Assembly (NCBI GenBank): GCA_003228915.1
Contig: QIGL01000040.1
Location: 1-62,499 of the forward strand
Reading direction: 5' to 3'
Length of the DNA stretch: 62,499 nucleotides
From: Acidiferrobacteraceae bacterium
GTDB lineage: Bacteria > Pseudomonadota > Gammaproteobacteria > Acidiferrobacterales > SZUA-150
Part shown: positions 49,282 to 56,407 of the stretch, in pieces
Position numbering within the stretch: the first letter of the stretch is position 1
Layout: each line of letters begins with the position of its first letter
Program-made: the position numbers and the translations under genes
The notes under the pieces: generated by a model
Told to the model about the DNA's origin: nothing
The model's database searches: none
The model's input: the letters and a program-made list of their open reading frames with translations, nothing else

Positions 49282-50022
49282 ATGACAAAAACCAGACAAT
49301 CACCGACATTGGCCTTCGGGGTCGAACCCTCAAACCGAAACTACCGATTACGCCTGGCCCGCTATCGCTATCAAAGTGAGGCCTTGTCTCGGTTATTGCC
49401 AGACGGCCCGGGCAAAGTACTGGACGCCGGTTGTGGACGGGGCCGTTTGCCCCGTTACTGGGCAAAATGGGGTGCGCAAATTAAGCAACCCACTTTCACG
49501 GGCTTCGATCTCTTACCGGAAAAATTAGCCCTGGCCAAAGATTCCGGCTATGAAACACTGATCCAGCAAGACATTACCAAACCATGGCAGTTTCATGACG
49601 CCAGTTTTGATGCCGTTATTTGTGAACAAGTACTGGAGCACCTGGATGACCAGGCATTCGCATTTGCCTTAGGGGAGATGCGACGGGTACTCAGACCCGG
49701 TGGGGCAGTATTGATTGGGGCGCCGGTTTTTAAACAAATCGAGGCGTTGTTTGTGCCTGTTTTTTCGCCCCTCAATAAACTGTTCCATAAGCTTAAAGAT
49801 GCCAATAACCCGGGCCATGAACAGCACCTGACCCTGAACCAACTCACTAAATGCGTACGGAAGGCTGGTTTTTCAGTGGCCCAAGCCCGGGGTTTCAGGG
49901 TATTTACCCTGCCTAATAACTGGCTGGAAGATAGTTTATGGTATTACGACTGGCAGCAAAAATTGGGCAAACAACACCCGGGATGGTGTATTGAGGCGAC
50001 TTTAACGGCTATAAAGCAATAA
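49282..50022 (+). CDS. SAM-dependent methyltransferase, class I
   Basis: 246 residues. Motif I is VLDAGCGRGRLPRYWAKWG (about residues 54-72), the acidic post-I residue lies in GFDLLPEKL, and the motif VICEQVLEHLDD is typical of UbiE/Coq5-like and glycan-linked methyltransferases, followed by EMRRVLRPGGAVLIGAP. The substrate is unknown. Its position next to lipid A acyltransferases could suggest an envelope substrate, but it is oppositely oriented and this is weak evidence. The mobile element starts 33 bp after its stop. Confidence 0.85.
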   Translation: MTKTRQSPTLAFGVEPSNRNYRLRLARYRYQSEALSRLLPDGPGKVLDAGCGRGRLPRYWAKWGAQIKQPTFTGFDLLPEKLALAKDSGYETLIQQDITKPWQFHDASFDAVICEQVLEHLDDQAFAFALGEMRRVLRPGGAVLIGAPVFKQIEALFVPVFSPLNKLFHKLKDANNPGHEQHLTLNQLTKCVRKAGFSVAQARGFRVFTLPNNWLEDSLWYYDWQQKLGKQHPGWCIEATLTAIKQ

Positions 50023-50047
50023 AAGCCCACTTACTCCTTAATAATAA

Positions 50048-50055
50048 AAATAATA
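50048..50055. repeat. Target site duplication, left copy
   Basis: AAATAATA directly abuts the left inverted repeat and recurs at 53279-53286 directly after the right one. An 8-bp duplication is within the range reported for IS1-family insertions. The region is AT-rich, but an exact match at both exact ends is unlikely to be chance. Confidence 0.8.
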
Positions 50056-50071
50056 GGTAGTGGGTCGGTTT
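50056..50071 (+). repeat. Left terminal inverted repeat of the element
   Basis: GGTAGTGGGTCGGTTT. It matches the right end at 15 of 16 positions, the mismatch being at position 12. A partial internal echo GGTAGTGGTAAA occurs at about 50112. Confidence 0.82.
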
Positions 50072-50173
50072 CCAAGTGATTGAATAATAAGTTAAATAAA
50101 ACAGAAAAAAGGTAGTGGTAAATTTAGCTAAAAAATATCATTTCTATATGTAAAAGTGGGAAAATTATCTAAA

Positions 50174-50485
50174 TTATTCCGAGATAGTTATGTTTCCTGT
50201 CTCGTAATCGAACTCAAAATTGAAAATACTAGTAGAAAGGCCGAGTCGACGACACAAATTGGCGGTATAAGGCAAAGAGATCAGAACGTCGTCTGGCTTG
50301 TTTGGCAGTACAACATGTAGCTCAACCCCTTCTACTTCTCGCTTAAGGATTCTAGGTTTTATTTTACCGAAGCTACCCTCAACCTCGTAATCAAGGGTAT
50401 GTAGTACGCAGCCGTTATCATCTTGGCAGCATACCCCTATAAAATGACCCAAAGAAGGAGGATTCCATCCAAATGGAAAGGCCAA
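50174..50485 (-). CDS. Small hypothetical protein, second gene of HicB-like pair
   Basis: 103 residues. The start is a TTG at 50485. AAGGAT lies 8 bases upstream and overlaps the TAA of the preceding gene, so translation is coupled. The sequence has paired aromatic/charged strands (GHFIGVCCQDDNGCVLHTLDYEVEG; VELHVVLPNKPDDVLISLP; FNFEFDYETGNITISE). I do not recognise a family, and it is not a HicA-like toxin (no dsRBD-type fold signature or catalytic His segment). As partner of a HicB-like protein it may be part of an addiction or regulatory pair carried by the transposon; this is inference from position. Confidence 0.7.
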   Translation of the reverse strand: MAFPFGWNPPSLGHFIGVCCQDDNGCVLHTLDYEVEGSFGKIKPRILKREVEGVELHVVLPNKPDDVLISLPYTANLCRRLGLSTSIFNFEFDYETGNITISE

Positions 50486-50495
50486 GACTTTATCC

Positions 50496-50819
50496 TTAAG
50501 CTACTCTTAATCCTGGATGAACGGGGAAAATACTATTGATCAAGTCTGAAATCCTGGACGGGACTCTTAATGGTTGTCGTGCTATAGGTTGAAGCTCTTG
50601 TGCATTCTCATACATTTCCCAGAAACATTTAGGAGCTGATTGTAGATCATCAAGTGTACGATCAGTTTCAGCCAAATAGCCTACTTCTGCCATTAAAGCG
50701 TACTCAAGATCATTCTGAGCCTCTTTAATAGTTTTGCCCTGCGCAGCAACATCATATTGAAGACATTGTGCCGTCCAGGCAACACCATCACTCATAAATA
50801 AAATATCTAGTTTGCTCAT
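50496..50819 (-). CDS. HicB-like small protein
   Basis: 107 residues with AAAGGAGAA before the ATG. The N-terminal half (FMSDGVAWTAQCLQYDVAAQGKTIKEAQNDLEYAL) is the partial RNase H-like fold typical of HicB-type proteins. The C-terminal part (LPIARQ-like basic/proline segment, RVPSRISDLINSIF) is not a recognisable ribbon-helix-helix or helix-turn-helix. Such stand-alone HicB-like proteins are common and of unknown role. It is first gene of a two-gene leftward unit within the mobile element. No hicA is adjacent. Confidence 0.78.
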   Translation of the reverse strand: MSKLDILFMSDGVAWTAQCLQYDVAAQGKTIKEAQNDLEYALMAEVGYLAETDRTLDDLQSAPKCFWEMYENAQELQPIARQPLRVPSRISDLINSIFPVHPGLRVA

Positions 50820-50949
50820 ATAATTCTCCTTTGAGGGGCAGCGATACTACTTCTTTTTCGCTTTGCTGTAAATTTACAATACCCCTAAATATAGTCCAAA
50901 TAAAGCAATTTACGTTCCAAATTCAGTATATATGTGGCAGAATCGTTAT

Positions 50950-51180
50950 ATGCCTAACCGCTCAAGCAAACGCCCTATAGACCTTAACAAACTGGCTGCC
51001 AGTATTGTAGGGGATGCCGTTGACCCCAAGGAGCCAGAGAACTCAGGCAAAGACCCTGCCGCTGTTGCGCTTGGTAGAAAAGGTGGGTTAAAGGGCGGCA
51101 AAGCAAGAGCTGCTAGCATGACTGCCTCACAAAGAAGTGAGGCCGCTAGAAAAGCAGCTAAAGTGCGTTGGAAAAAATAA
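50950..51180 (+). CDS. Small basic KGG-repeat protein
   Basis: 76 residues from the ATG at 50950 (MPNRSSKRPIDLNKLA, the usual beginning of these proteins); an upstream ATG at 50932 adds six residues. The C-terminal region has ALGRKGGLKGGKARAASM, then a basic helix SEAARKAAKVRWKK. This pattern recurs in small bacterial proteins often labelled histone-like or general-stress-like; binding to DNA or RNA is plausible but unproven. It is the only rightward passenger gene before the transposase and ends one base before the stop of the convergent 355-residue regulator gene. Confidence 0.78.
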   Translation: MPNRSSKRPIDLNKLAASIVGDAVDPKEPENSGKDPAAVALGRKGGLKGGKARAASMTASQRSEAARKAAKVRWKK

Positions 51181-51181
51181 A

Positions 51182-52249
51182 CTAAAGAAGTGAAATCTGA
51201 TCTTTGCTTTCATCGACCAAGTCAGCAGTTACACGAGAAATCATTCCGTCAATATCTGGCGTTGTACCAATAGCAACGATATGTATTTCAGGGTGTTCTC
51301 TATTAAATACTCTAAAAATCTCATCTGCAAAAGCCTGTCCTATTTTTGAGATCCCCTTGAAGTCTAAATAAACTTCTTTGAAACGATTTACTCTAGATAG
51401 CAATCTTTTAGCCTGTGAACGAGAAATTAGTTCTTCGCCTTCATACCTTAGAAGTTGAAGTGCCACGTGAGTACGAGTAAACCCATACTCATCTTGCTCT
51501 CTTTTGTAACTGTTTAGAATCTCAGTATCAGTTTGGGTAGCATCTTGTCTAATTAGCATTGACACTCTGGTGCCTTCAATATTATTTCTTTCTTCTACTT
51601 CTATAAGCCAGTCATCTTTTTTATTTACCCTGGCAAAATATAAGGAGTCTGAAAAAATAGAGAACTCATCAAACATTCTAGAGGTGAAGAAAATACCTTC
51701 ACCACTATGATTCAGTTTGTCTGTAGTAAGCTTACCTTTCGAGAGTTCTAAAAGAGCATGGCGAGGGTCTTCTAAATCAAATTCAGTTTGAATCTTGTTG
51801 AAAATCCCGACACCTGTATCCCATATGTTAATTTCTATATTAACAGAATTAATAGTTATAATAATTACTGAGAAGCTAGATTCAGAGTGATCAATCACGT
51901 TATTAAACATCTCGGTAAATCCATGATGACAAATATCAACTACGTTTTTGCTCGAATCTTTTAAAAGCGGTGCTATCTTGTTTCTCCACTCAACACCTTC
52001 TTGAAGGTCAGGTGTTACTTTCATGGGAAACGACTCATCAACAAAATTGCTGAGCTTATATGCTTTGTCCTTGGTAACTCCCGTTGAATTTAAAAGTCCC
52101 TGCTCCTGCAATCCCTGAAGGTGCTTACTTATTGCAGATCGAGAAACCTGAAAATGTTCAGCAGTAAGCTTTCCAATGTCTTTGGGATGTTTAGAGACAT
52201 TATTTAATATAAATGCTTGAATTTCTTTAGAATTTCTGCGTTTTGCCAT
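51182..52249 (-). CDS. Winged-helix / GHKL ATPase / STAS-like (DUF4325) regulator
   Basis: 355 residues with three parts. A winged helix-turn-helix at about 5-65 (AEHFQVSRSAISKHLQGLQEQGLL) comes first. A GHKL ATPase follows at about 85-235, with N-box EMFNNVIDHS, G1 box DTGVGI and G2 box GEGIFFT. The last is a STAS-like DUF4325 domain at about 265-345 (SRSQAKRLLSRVNRFKEVYL, IGQAFADEIFRVF). GHKL and STAS domains otherwise act as partner-switch kinase and antagonist in anti-sigma systems; here they are fused to a DNA-binding domain. AGGAC precedes the ATG. The gene faces an array of identical 11-bp boxes and the transposase promoter, suggesting ATP-dependent control of itself and of transposition. 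Confidence 0.85.
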   Translation of the reverse strand: MAKRRNSKEIQAFILNNVSKHPKDIGKLTAEHFQVSRSAISKHLQGLQEQGLLNSTGVTKDKAYKLSNFVDESFPMKVTPDLQEGVEWRNKIAPLLKDSSKNVVDICHHGFTEMFNNVIDHSESSFSVIIITINSVNIEINIWDTGVGIFNKIQTEFDLEDPRHALLELSKGKLTTDKLNHSGEGIFFTSRMFDEFSIFSDSLYFARVNKKDDWLIEVEERNNIEGTRVSMLIRQDATQTDTEILNSYKREQDEYGFTRTHVALQLLRYEGEELISRSQAKRLLSRVNRFKEVYLDFKGISKIGQAFADEIFRVFNREHPEIHIVAIGTTPDIDGMISRVTADLVDESKDQISLL

Positions 52250-52262
52250 TAAACTCTGTCCT

Positions 52263-52359
52263 ATTTACAACTTAACTGTTTAAGATTTACAACTTTTGTT
52301 GATTTATTCTACACTAAGTTATATATTATTTACAACTTATTTGAATTTATTTACAACTT
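52263..52359. promoter_or_regulatory. Array of four identical 11-bp boxes (ATTTACAACTT), probable operator
   Basis: ATTTACAACTT occurs at 52263-52273, 52285-52295, 52328-52338 and 52349-52359, all in one orientation. Start-to-start distances are 22, 43 and 21 bp, close to two, four and two helical turns. A degenerate unit, TTCTACACTAA, sits at 52307 in the 43-bp gap, 22 and 21 bp from its neighbours. The array fills the divergent region between the winged-helix regulator and the transposase and overlaps or abuts both predicted promoters. The winged helix of the adjacent gene is the obvious candidate binder. Confidence 0.75.
52306..52335 (-). promoter_or_regulatory. Predicted promoter of the regulator gene
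   Basis: On the minus strand, TTGTAA (52335-52330, inside the third 11-bp box) and TAGAAT (52311-52306) are separated by 18 bp. Two further boxes lie downstream between promoter and start codon, a layout expected for autorepression. Confidence 0.45.
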
Positions 52360-52363
52360 AAGG

Positions 52364-52392
52364 TTGACGATACTAAAGCGGTCTAGCATAAT
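52364..52392 (+). promoter_or_regulatory. Predicted transposase promoter
   Basis: TTGACG (52364-52369), a 17-bp spacer and CATAAT (52387-52392) are close to the sigma-70 consensus (five of six at each element). The start would fall at about 52399-52400, directly on the ATG of MNRLTNKE, implying a leaderless transposase message. The last 11-bp box ends 4 bp before the -35 element. Confidence 0.6.
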
Positions 52393-52399
52393 GGTCAGT

Positions 52400-53269
52400 A
52401 TGAACAGATTAACTAACAAAGAACGCGCACAGATTCTCAGGTCTTTAGTAGAGGGTAATTCCATCCGTGGAACTGTCAGAATCACCGGATTCGCTAAGAA
52501 TACCGTTTCTAAGCTCTTAGCTGACGTTGGTGCGGCCTGCCTGGATTATCAGGACAAAGCTCTGACTGGCTTATCTTGTGAGCGTATCCAGTGTGATGAA
52601 ATCTGGTCTTTCTGCTATTCCAAGGATAAGAATGTACCTGCTGATAAAAAGGGTGAGTTTGGCTATGGAGACGTGTGGACCTGGACTTCTATCTGCGCAG
52701 ACACAAAGCTTGTGCCTTGCTGGAGTCTAGGCAATAGGGACGCTGATACAGCTAATGAGTTCATGCAGAACCTGGCTGGCCGATTATCCAATAGAGTCCA
52801 GCTTACTACCGATGGTTTCAAAGCTTATTTAAAGGCTGTTAAAGGCGCGTTTGGTACTGAGATCGACTATGCTAAATTAATTAAAATCTATGGCCCTGCT
52901 CCAGAAGGCACAAAACGATACAGTCCTCCCAAGATTGTGGATGCTAAGTGCGGTGCTGTATTCGGCAATCCTGATAAAAGCCATATCTCTACCAGCTATG
53001 TAGAGAGACAGAATTTAACCATGAGAATGTCCATGCGCCGGTTCACCAGGCTGACTAATGCTTTCTCAAAAAAGGTGGAAAACTTGTCTCATGCCGTGAG
53101 CCTTCACTTCATGTATTACAATTTCTGTAGAGTTCATAAGTCAATTAAGACAACGCCAGCCATGGCGGCGGGTGTTGCAGCCCATGTTTGGACATTGGAA
53201 GAAGTGGCCGGATTGATGGATAATCCCACTTTGAGTCAAAAAGAGTTTGAAAATGCGAATTCAAACTGA
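52400..53269 (+). CDS. IS1-family DDE transposase
   Basis: 289 residues from ATG 52400. This start fits the usual MNRL beginning and the promoter geometry; in-frame ATG 52391 and TTG 52364 lie inside the promoter. An N-terminal helix-turn-helix (SIRGTVRITGFAKNTVSKLL) precedes the catalytic triad Asp66 (CDEIWSF), Asp138 (TTDGFKAY) and Glu202 (YVERQNLTMR), with the IS1-like C-terminal segment RFTRLTNAFSKKVENLSHAV. It is a single frame, without the insA/insB frameshift of classical IS1. All catalytic residues are intact and the stop codon lies in the right inverted repeat. Confidence 0.9.
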   Translation: MNRLTNKERAQILRSLVEGNSIRGTVRITGFAKNTVSKLLADVGAACLDYQDKALTGLSCERIQCDEIWSFCYSKDKNVPADKKGEFGYGDVWTWTSICADTKLVPCWSLGNRDADTANEFMQNLAGRLSNRVQLTTDGFKAYLKAVKGAFGTEIDYAKLIKIYGPAPEGTKRYSPPKIVDAKCGAVFGNPDKSHISTSYVERQNLTMRMSMRRFTRLTNAFSKKVENLSHAVSLHFMYYNFCRVHKSIKTTPAMAAGVAAHVWTLEEVAGLMDNPTLSQKEFENANSN

Positions 53270-53278
53270 CCCACTACC
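53263..53278 (-). repeat. Right terminal inverted repeat of the element
   Basis: Read inward from 53278 on the minus strand: GGTAGTGGGTCAGTTT. It contains the transposase stop codon (TGA, 53267-53269). Confidence 0.82.
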
Positions 53279-53286
53279 AAATAATA
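53279..53286. repeat. Target site duplication, right copy
   Basis: AAATAATA, identical to 50048-50055 and immediately adjacent to the right inverted repeat. Confidence 0.8.
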
Positions 53287-53297
53287 CAATAAATAAA

Positions 53298-53414
53298 CCC
53301 ACTATTATAATTATCTATACAATTATGACGTTATAATTCTATAAATTCATTTTAATAATCACAAAAAATAACGTTAATAATTAACATAATTGTAAAATAT
53401 AAAACGATAGTGGG
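53298..53414. repeat. AT-rich segment with CCCACTAT/ATAGTGGG ends
   Basis: CCCACTAT at 53298-53305 and its inverse ATAGTGGG at 53407-53414 bracket 101 bp of very AT-rich DNA. This DNA contains the perfect palindrome GTTAAT-A-ATTAAC (53373-53385). The ends resemble the TAGTGGG core of the neighbouring transposon's inverted repeats. It may be a miniature derivative or just the AT-rich metK upstream region. Confidence 0.4.
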
Positions 53415-53552
53415 AATTTTCTCCCTCAATAACTATTAACGCTGAATATTTCCTGGATTGACCATAATTTAGGTGTCAAAAAAGACTAGAATTGATTAAA
53501 CTTCGCGCCCTGTTTTGTAAGACCTATACATACTTATTTTAAGGAATAAACC

Positions 53553-54740
53553 GTGACAGACAGTTTTCTTTTTACCTCCGAGTCGGTCTCGGAAGGCCAT
53601 CCAGACAAAGTCGCAGATCAAATATCTGACGCCATACTCGACGCCATTCTTGATCAGGATAAACACTCCCGGGTGGCCTGTGAAACCATGGTCAATACGG
53701 GCATGGTGGTCATATCTGGTGAAATTACCACCTCTGCCTGGGTCGATATGGCTGAGATTGTTCGTGGCACCATCAAGCGCATTGGTTATGAAGCCTCCAT
53801 GGGTTTTGACTGGCAATCATGTGCAGTCCTGGTTGCCCTGGACAAACAATCCCAGGACATCGCCCAGGGTGTAAACGAAGGCGAAGGTGTCGATCTGGAT
53901 CAGGGTGCCGGTGACCAGGGGCTCATGTTTGGTTATGCAACCAACGAGGCGCCCAACCTCATGCCTTTGCCCATTAGTCTCGCCCACCAGCTGGTGCAAA
54001 AACAGGCAGAAGTTCGTAAAAACGGCAAGCTCACCTGGTTACGCCCGGATGCCAAGTCCCAGGTCACCATACGTTATACCGATGGCAAACCTGTTGGCAT
54101 AGATGCGGTCGTTTTATCCACCCAGCATTCACCTGAAATTGAATATAAACAACTTCAGGAAGCGGTCATGGAAGAGGTCATCAAACCTGTCTTGCCTGCT
54201 GAATGGCTGGATAAAGACACAAAATACTTTATCAACCCGACCGGCCGCTTTGTAGTCGGCGGTCCGGTAGGCGATTGTGGCCTGACCGGCCGTAAAATTA
54301 TTGTTGATACCTATGGCGGCATGGCCCGGCACGGTGGCGGTGCTTTCTCTGGCAAAGACCCCAGCAAGGTAGATCGATCCGCGGCTTATGCTGGCCGTTA
54401 TGTTGCCAAAAACATTGTTGCTGCCGGCCTCGCCGAGCGTTGTGAAATCCAGGTTTCCTATGCCATCGGGGTGGCTAAGCCCGTTTCGATTCATATCGAC
54501 ACCTTTGGTACCGGGCGTATTGCTGATAATAAAATCGCAACACTGGTAAATGAGCACTTTGATTTGCGCCCTAAGGCCATTATTCAGGACCTTGATTTAC
54601 TGCGCCCGATTTATGGGCCAACAGCGGCCTATGGCCACTTTGGCCGAGAAAATGAAGGCTTTACCTGGGAAAAAATCGATAAGGCGGATGCCCTAAAGGC
54701 CGCAATTGGTCTAAAATCCGTTAAAAGCGCAAAAGTTTAG
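53553..54740 (+). CDS. metK: S-adenosylmethionine synthetase
   Basis: 395 residues with a GTG start preceded by AAGGAATAA. Signatures: [20 protein letters not shown] with catalytic His, the signature hexapeptide GAGDQG, and [19 protein letters not shown] (P-loop-like). It makes AdoMet from Met and ATP, feeding the ahcY/metF cycle downstream. The transposon lies 275 bp upstream, so its insertion displaced whatever originally preceded metK. Confidence 0.97.
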   Translation: MTDSFLFTSESVSEGHPDKVADQISDAILDAILDQDKHSRVACETMVNTGMVVISGEITTSAWVDMAEIVRGTIKRIGYEASMGFDWQSCAVLVALDKQSQDIAQGVNEGEGVDLDQGAGDQGLMFGYATNEAPNLMPLPISLAHQLVQKQAEVRKNGKLTWLRPDAKSQVTIRYTDGKPVGIDAVVLSTQHSPEIEYKQLQEAVMEEVIKPVLPAEWLDKDTKYFINPTGRFVVGGPVGDCGLTGRKIIVDTYGGMARHGGGAFSGKDPSKVDRSAAYAGRYVAKNIVAAGLAERCEIQVSYAIGVAKPVSIHIDTFGTGRIADNKIATLVNEHFDLRPKAIIQDLDLLRPIYGPTAAYGHFGRENEGFTWEKIDKADALKAAIGLKSVKSAKV

Positions 54741-54748
54741 ATTATACT

Positions 54749-54773
54749 AGCCCTTTCTGCTTGGGGCTTTTTT
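54749..54773 (+). terminator. Terminator after metK
   Basis: AGCCC-TTTCTGCTTG-GGGCT followed by TTTTT, 8 bp after the metK stop. It separates metK from the riboswitch-controlled ahcY unit. Confidence 0.7.
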
Positions 54774-54785
54774 ATACAGGCAGAT

Positions 54786-54854
54786 AGTTTTTTGAGGAGC
54801 GTTGCGACAGCCCTGCTGCCAGGCTCGAAAAACTACTCAAGAACAACGACGCTC
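54786..54854 (+). ncRNA. SAH riboswitch upstream of ahcY
   Basis: P1 is an 11-bp helix, AGTTTTTTGAG (54786-54796) with CTCGAAAAACT (54824-54834). The conserved GAGGAGCGTTGCGAC and GCCAGGCTC are present. The pseudoknot pairs GAGCGT (54797-54802) with ACGCTC (54849-54854). This is the SAH riboswitch layout, which switches ahcY on when S-adenosylhomocysteine accumulates. The ribosome site (GGAGAAA) before ATG 54874 follows closely, so control is probably by releasing it or an overlapping stem. Confidence 0.92.
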
Positions 54855-54873
54855 ATACTATTGGAGAAACAGT

Positions 54874-56307
54874 ATGAGTACGCCCGTTGAACAATTAAAT
54901 CCCGATTATAAAGTTGCCGATATGTCGCTTGCCGACTGGGGTCGCAAAGAAATATCCATTGCTGAAAGCGAAATGCCCGGCTTAATGGCGATACGTGCAG
55001 AATTTAAAAAATCCAAGCCATTAAGCGGCGCCCGCATTACCGGCAGCTTGCACATGACCATCCAGACCGCGGTACTGATTGAGGCCCTGGTCGATCTAGG
55101 CGCCGACGTGCGCTGGGCTTCATGTAATATTTATTCTACCCAGGATCAGGCGGCGGCGGCCATTGCGGCTACCGGCGTGCCTGTTTTTGCCTGGAAGGGT
55201 GAAACCCTGGAAGAATACTGGTGGTGTACCGAACAAGCGTTGACCTGGCCTGATGGCCCAAATGGAAAACAGGGGCCTAACATGATCCTCGATGACGGCG
55301 GTGATGCCACCATGCTGGTTCACAAAGGGACCGAGTTCGAAAAAGCCGGCAAGGTACCTGCGCCTGAGGCCGATGCCTTCGAAGAATGGAAAGTATTCCT
55401 GGGTCTGTGTGAAAACAGCCTGAAAAACAGCAAAGATAAATGGACTAAAATTGGTGCCAGTATAAAAGGCGTCACCGAGGAAACCACGACCGGAGTCCAC
55501 CGCTTGTATCAAATGGCTGAAAAGGGCGAACTGTTATTCCCGGCCATGAACGTAAATGATTCAGTCACCAAGTCCAAATTCGATAATCTTTATGGCTGTC
55601 GCGAATCACTACTGGACGGCATTAAACGGGCCACCGATGTCATGATCGCGGGCAAAATTTGTGTGGTGCTGGGTTATGGTGATGTCGGCAAGGGCTGTGC
55701 CCAGGCATTTCGCGGCATGGGTGCGACCGTATGGGTCACTGAAATTGATCCAATTTGCGCCCTGCAAGCGGCAATGGAAGGTTACCGCGTGGTTGATATG
55801 AATGACGCCTGCAAGAATGGCGATATATTTGTCACTACCACGGGCAACGCAGGCGTAATCACCCATGACCATATGGTTGCCATGAAAAACGAGGCTATTG
55901 TTTGTAACATTGGTCACTTCGATTCTGAAATAGAAATTGCTCAAATTGAAAAATACGAATGGGATGAAATCAAGCCCCAGGTCGATCACGTAACTTTTCC
56001 CGACGGCAAAAAGCTGATCATTCTGGCCAAAGGTCGCCTGGTCAATCTTGGTTGTGCTACCGGACACCCAAGCTTTGTGATGTCTGCTTCGTTTACCAAC
56101 CAGGTCATGGCACAAATCGAGCTATTTACCAAACAAGGCGAATACAAAAATAATGTATTTATTTTGCCAAAAATACTCGATGAAAAAGTTGCCCGTCTGC
56201 ACCTGGAAAAAATTGGTGCCAATCTGACGGTATTATCGCAGGAACAAGCCGACTACATCAGCGTGCCTGTCGATGGTCCTTACAAGGCCGATCATTACCG
56301 CTATTAA
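54874..56307 (+). CDS. ahcY: S-adenosylhomocysteine hydrolase
   Basis: 477 residues from ATG 54874, chosen because GGAGAAA precedes it and the riboswitch occupies the region of any earlier start. Signatures: [62 protein letters not shown]-binding [17 protein letters not shown], and the C-terminal YKADHYRY. It cleaves SAH to adenosine and homocysteine, relieving product inhibition of methyltransferases. It lies between the SAH riboswitch and metF. Confidence 0.97.
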   Translation: MSTPVEQLNPDYKVADMSLADWGRKEISIAESEMPGLMAIRAEFKKSKPLSGARITGSLHMTIQTAVLIEALVDLGADVRWASCNIYSTQDQAAAAIAATGVPVFAWKGETLEEYWWCTEQALTWPDGPNGKQGPNMILDDGGDATMLVHKGTEFEKAGKVPAPEADAFEEWKVFLGLCENSLKNSKDKWTKIGASIKGVTEETTTGVHRLYQMAEKGELLFPAMNVNDSVTKSKFDNLYGCRESLLDGIKRATDVMIAGKICVVLGYGDVGKGCAQAFRGMGATVWVTEIDPICALQAAMEGYRVVDMNDACKNGDIFVTTTGNAGVITHDHMVAMKNEAIVCNIGHFDSEIEIAQIEKYEWDEIKPQVDHVTFPDGKKLIILAKGRLVNLGCATGHPSFVMSASFTNQVMAQIELFTKQGEYKNNVFILPKILDEKVARLHLEKIGANLTVLSQEQADYISVPVDGPYKADHYRY

Positions 56308-56407
56308 CAGAGGCGAGGTTCTAGTGGCGAGTTGCGGAGCAAAGAATGTGGTAGCGTGGCTAATTTATTAGTCACAAGCCACTCGTCACTCGCGCCTGGT
56401 TAAAAAA
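56308..56407. repeat. Imperfect hairpin spacer between ahcY and metF
   Basis: AGGCGAG...AGTGGCGAGTTG (56311-56334) and CAAGCCACTCGTCACTCGCGCC (within 56375-56396) are imperfectly inverted. The right arm contains GAGTGACGAGTGG-type repeats often seen as dispersed spacers. It leaves no Shine-Dalgarno of note for metF. Confidence 0.45.

Larger units (their letters stand above)
50056..53278 (+). mobile_element. IS1-family element with passenger genes (3,223 bp)
   Basis: It is bounded by GGTAGTGGGTCGGTTT at 50056-50071 and the inverse of GGTAGTGGGTCAGTTT at 53263-53278 (15 of 16 match), flanked by the 8-bp duplication AAATAATA. The ends begin GGT, as in IS1 itself. Inside, left to right: two small leftward genes (HicB-like bicistron), a rightward KGG-repeat protein, a leftward winged-helix/GHKL ATPase/STAS regulator, an array of 11-bp boxes, and the rightward transposase, whose stop codon lies in the right inverted repeat. 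No inner left end close to the transposase was found, so the passengers move with it. It is AT-richer than the flanks and looks intact. Confidence 0.82.

Noticed and set aside
50174-50485. HicA toxin as partner of the HicB-like protein
   Set aside because: Length and sequence do not fit HicA (about 60 residues with a dsRBD-type fold and catalytic His); left as a hypothetical partner.
52263-52359. CRISPR array or plasmid origin iterons
   Set aside because: Repeats are only 11 bp with 10-11-bp spacers or multiples, no cas or rep genes and no DnaA boxes; better explained as an operator array.
52364-52399. Longer transposase N-terminus from TTG 52364 or ATG 52391
   Set aside because: These codons lie inside the -35 and -10 boxes of the predicted promoter; the family normally begins at the MNRL methionine (52400).
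52260-52400. A closer left end of the IS element next to the transposase
   Set aside because: No match to GGTAGTGGGTC was found here; the only partner for the right end is at 50056, where an exact target duplication also lies.
53287-53552. SAM riboswitch before metK
   Set aside because: No SAM-I, -II or -IV type helices or conserved loops are visible; the region is AT-rich transposon-flanking DNA.
55609-56115. A 168-codon minus-strand frame
   Set aside because: Antisense within ahcY, which has complete family motifs.
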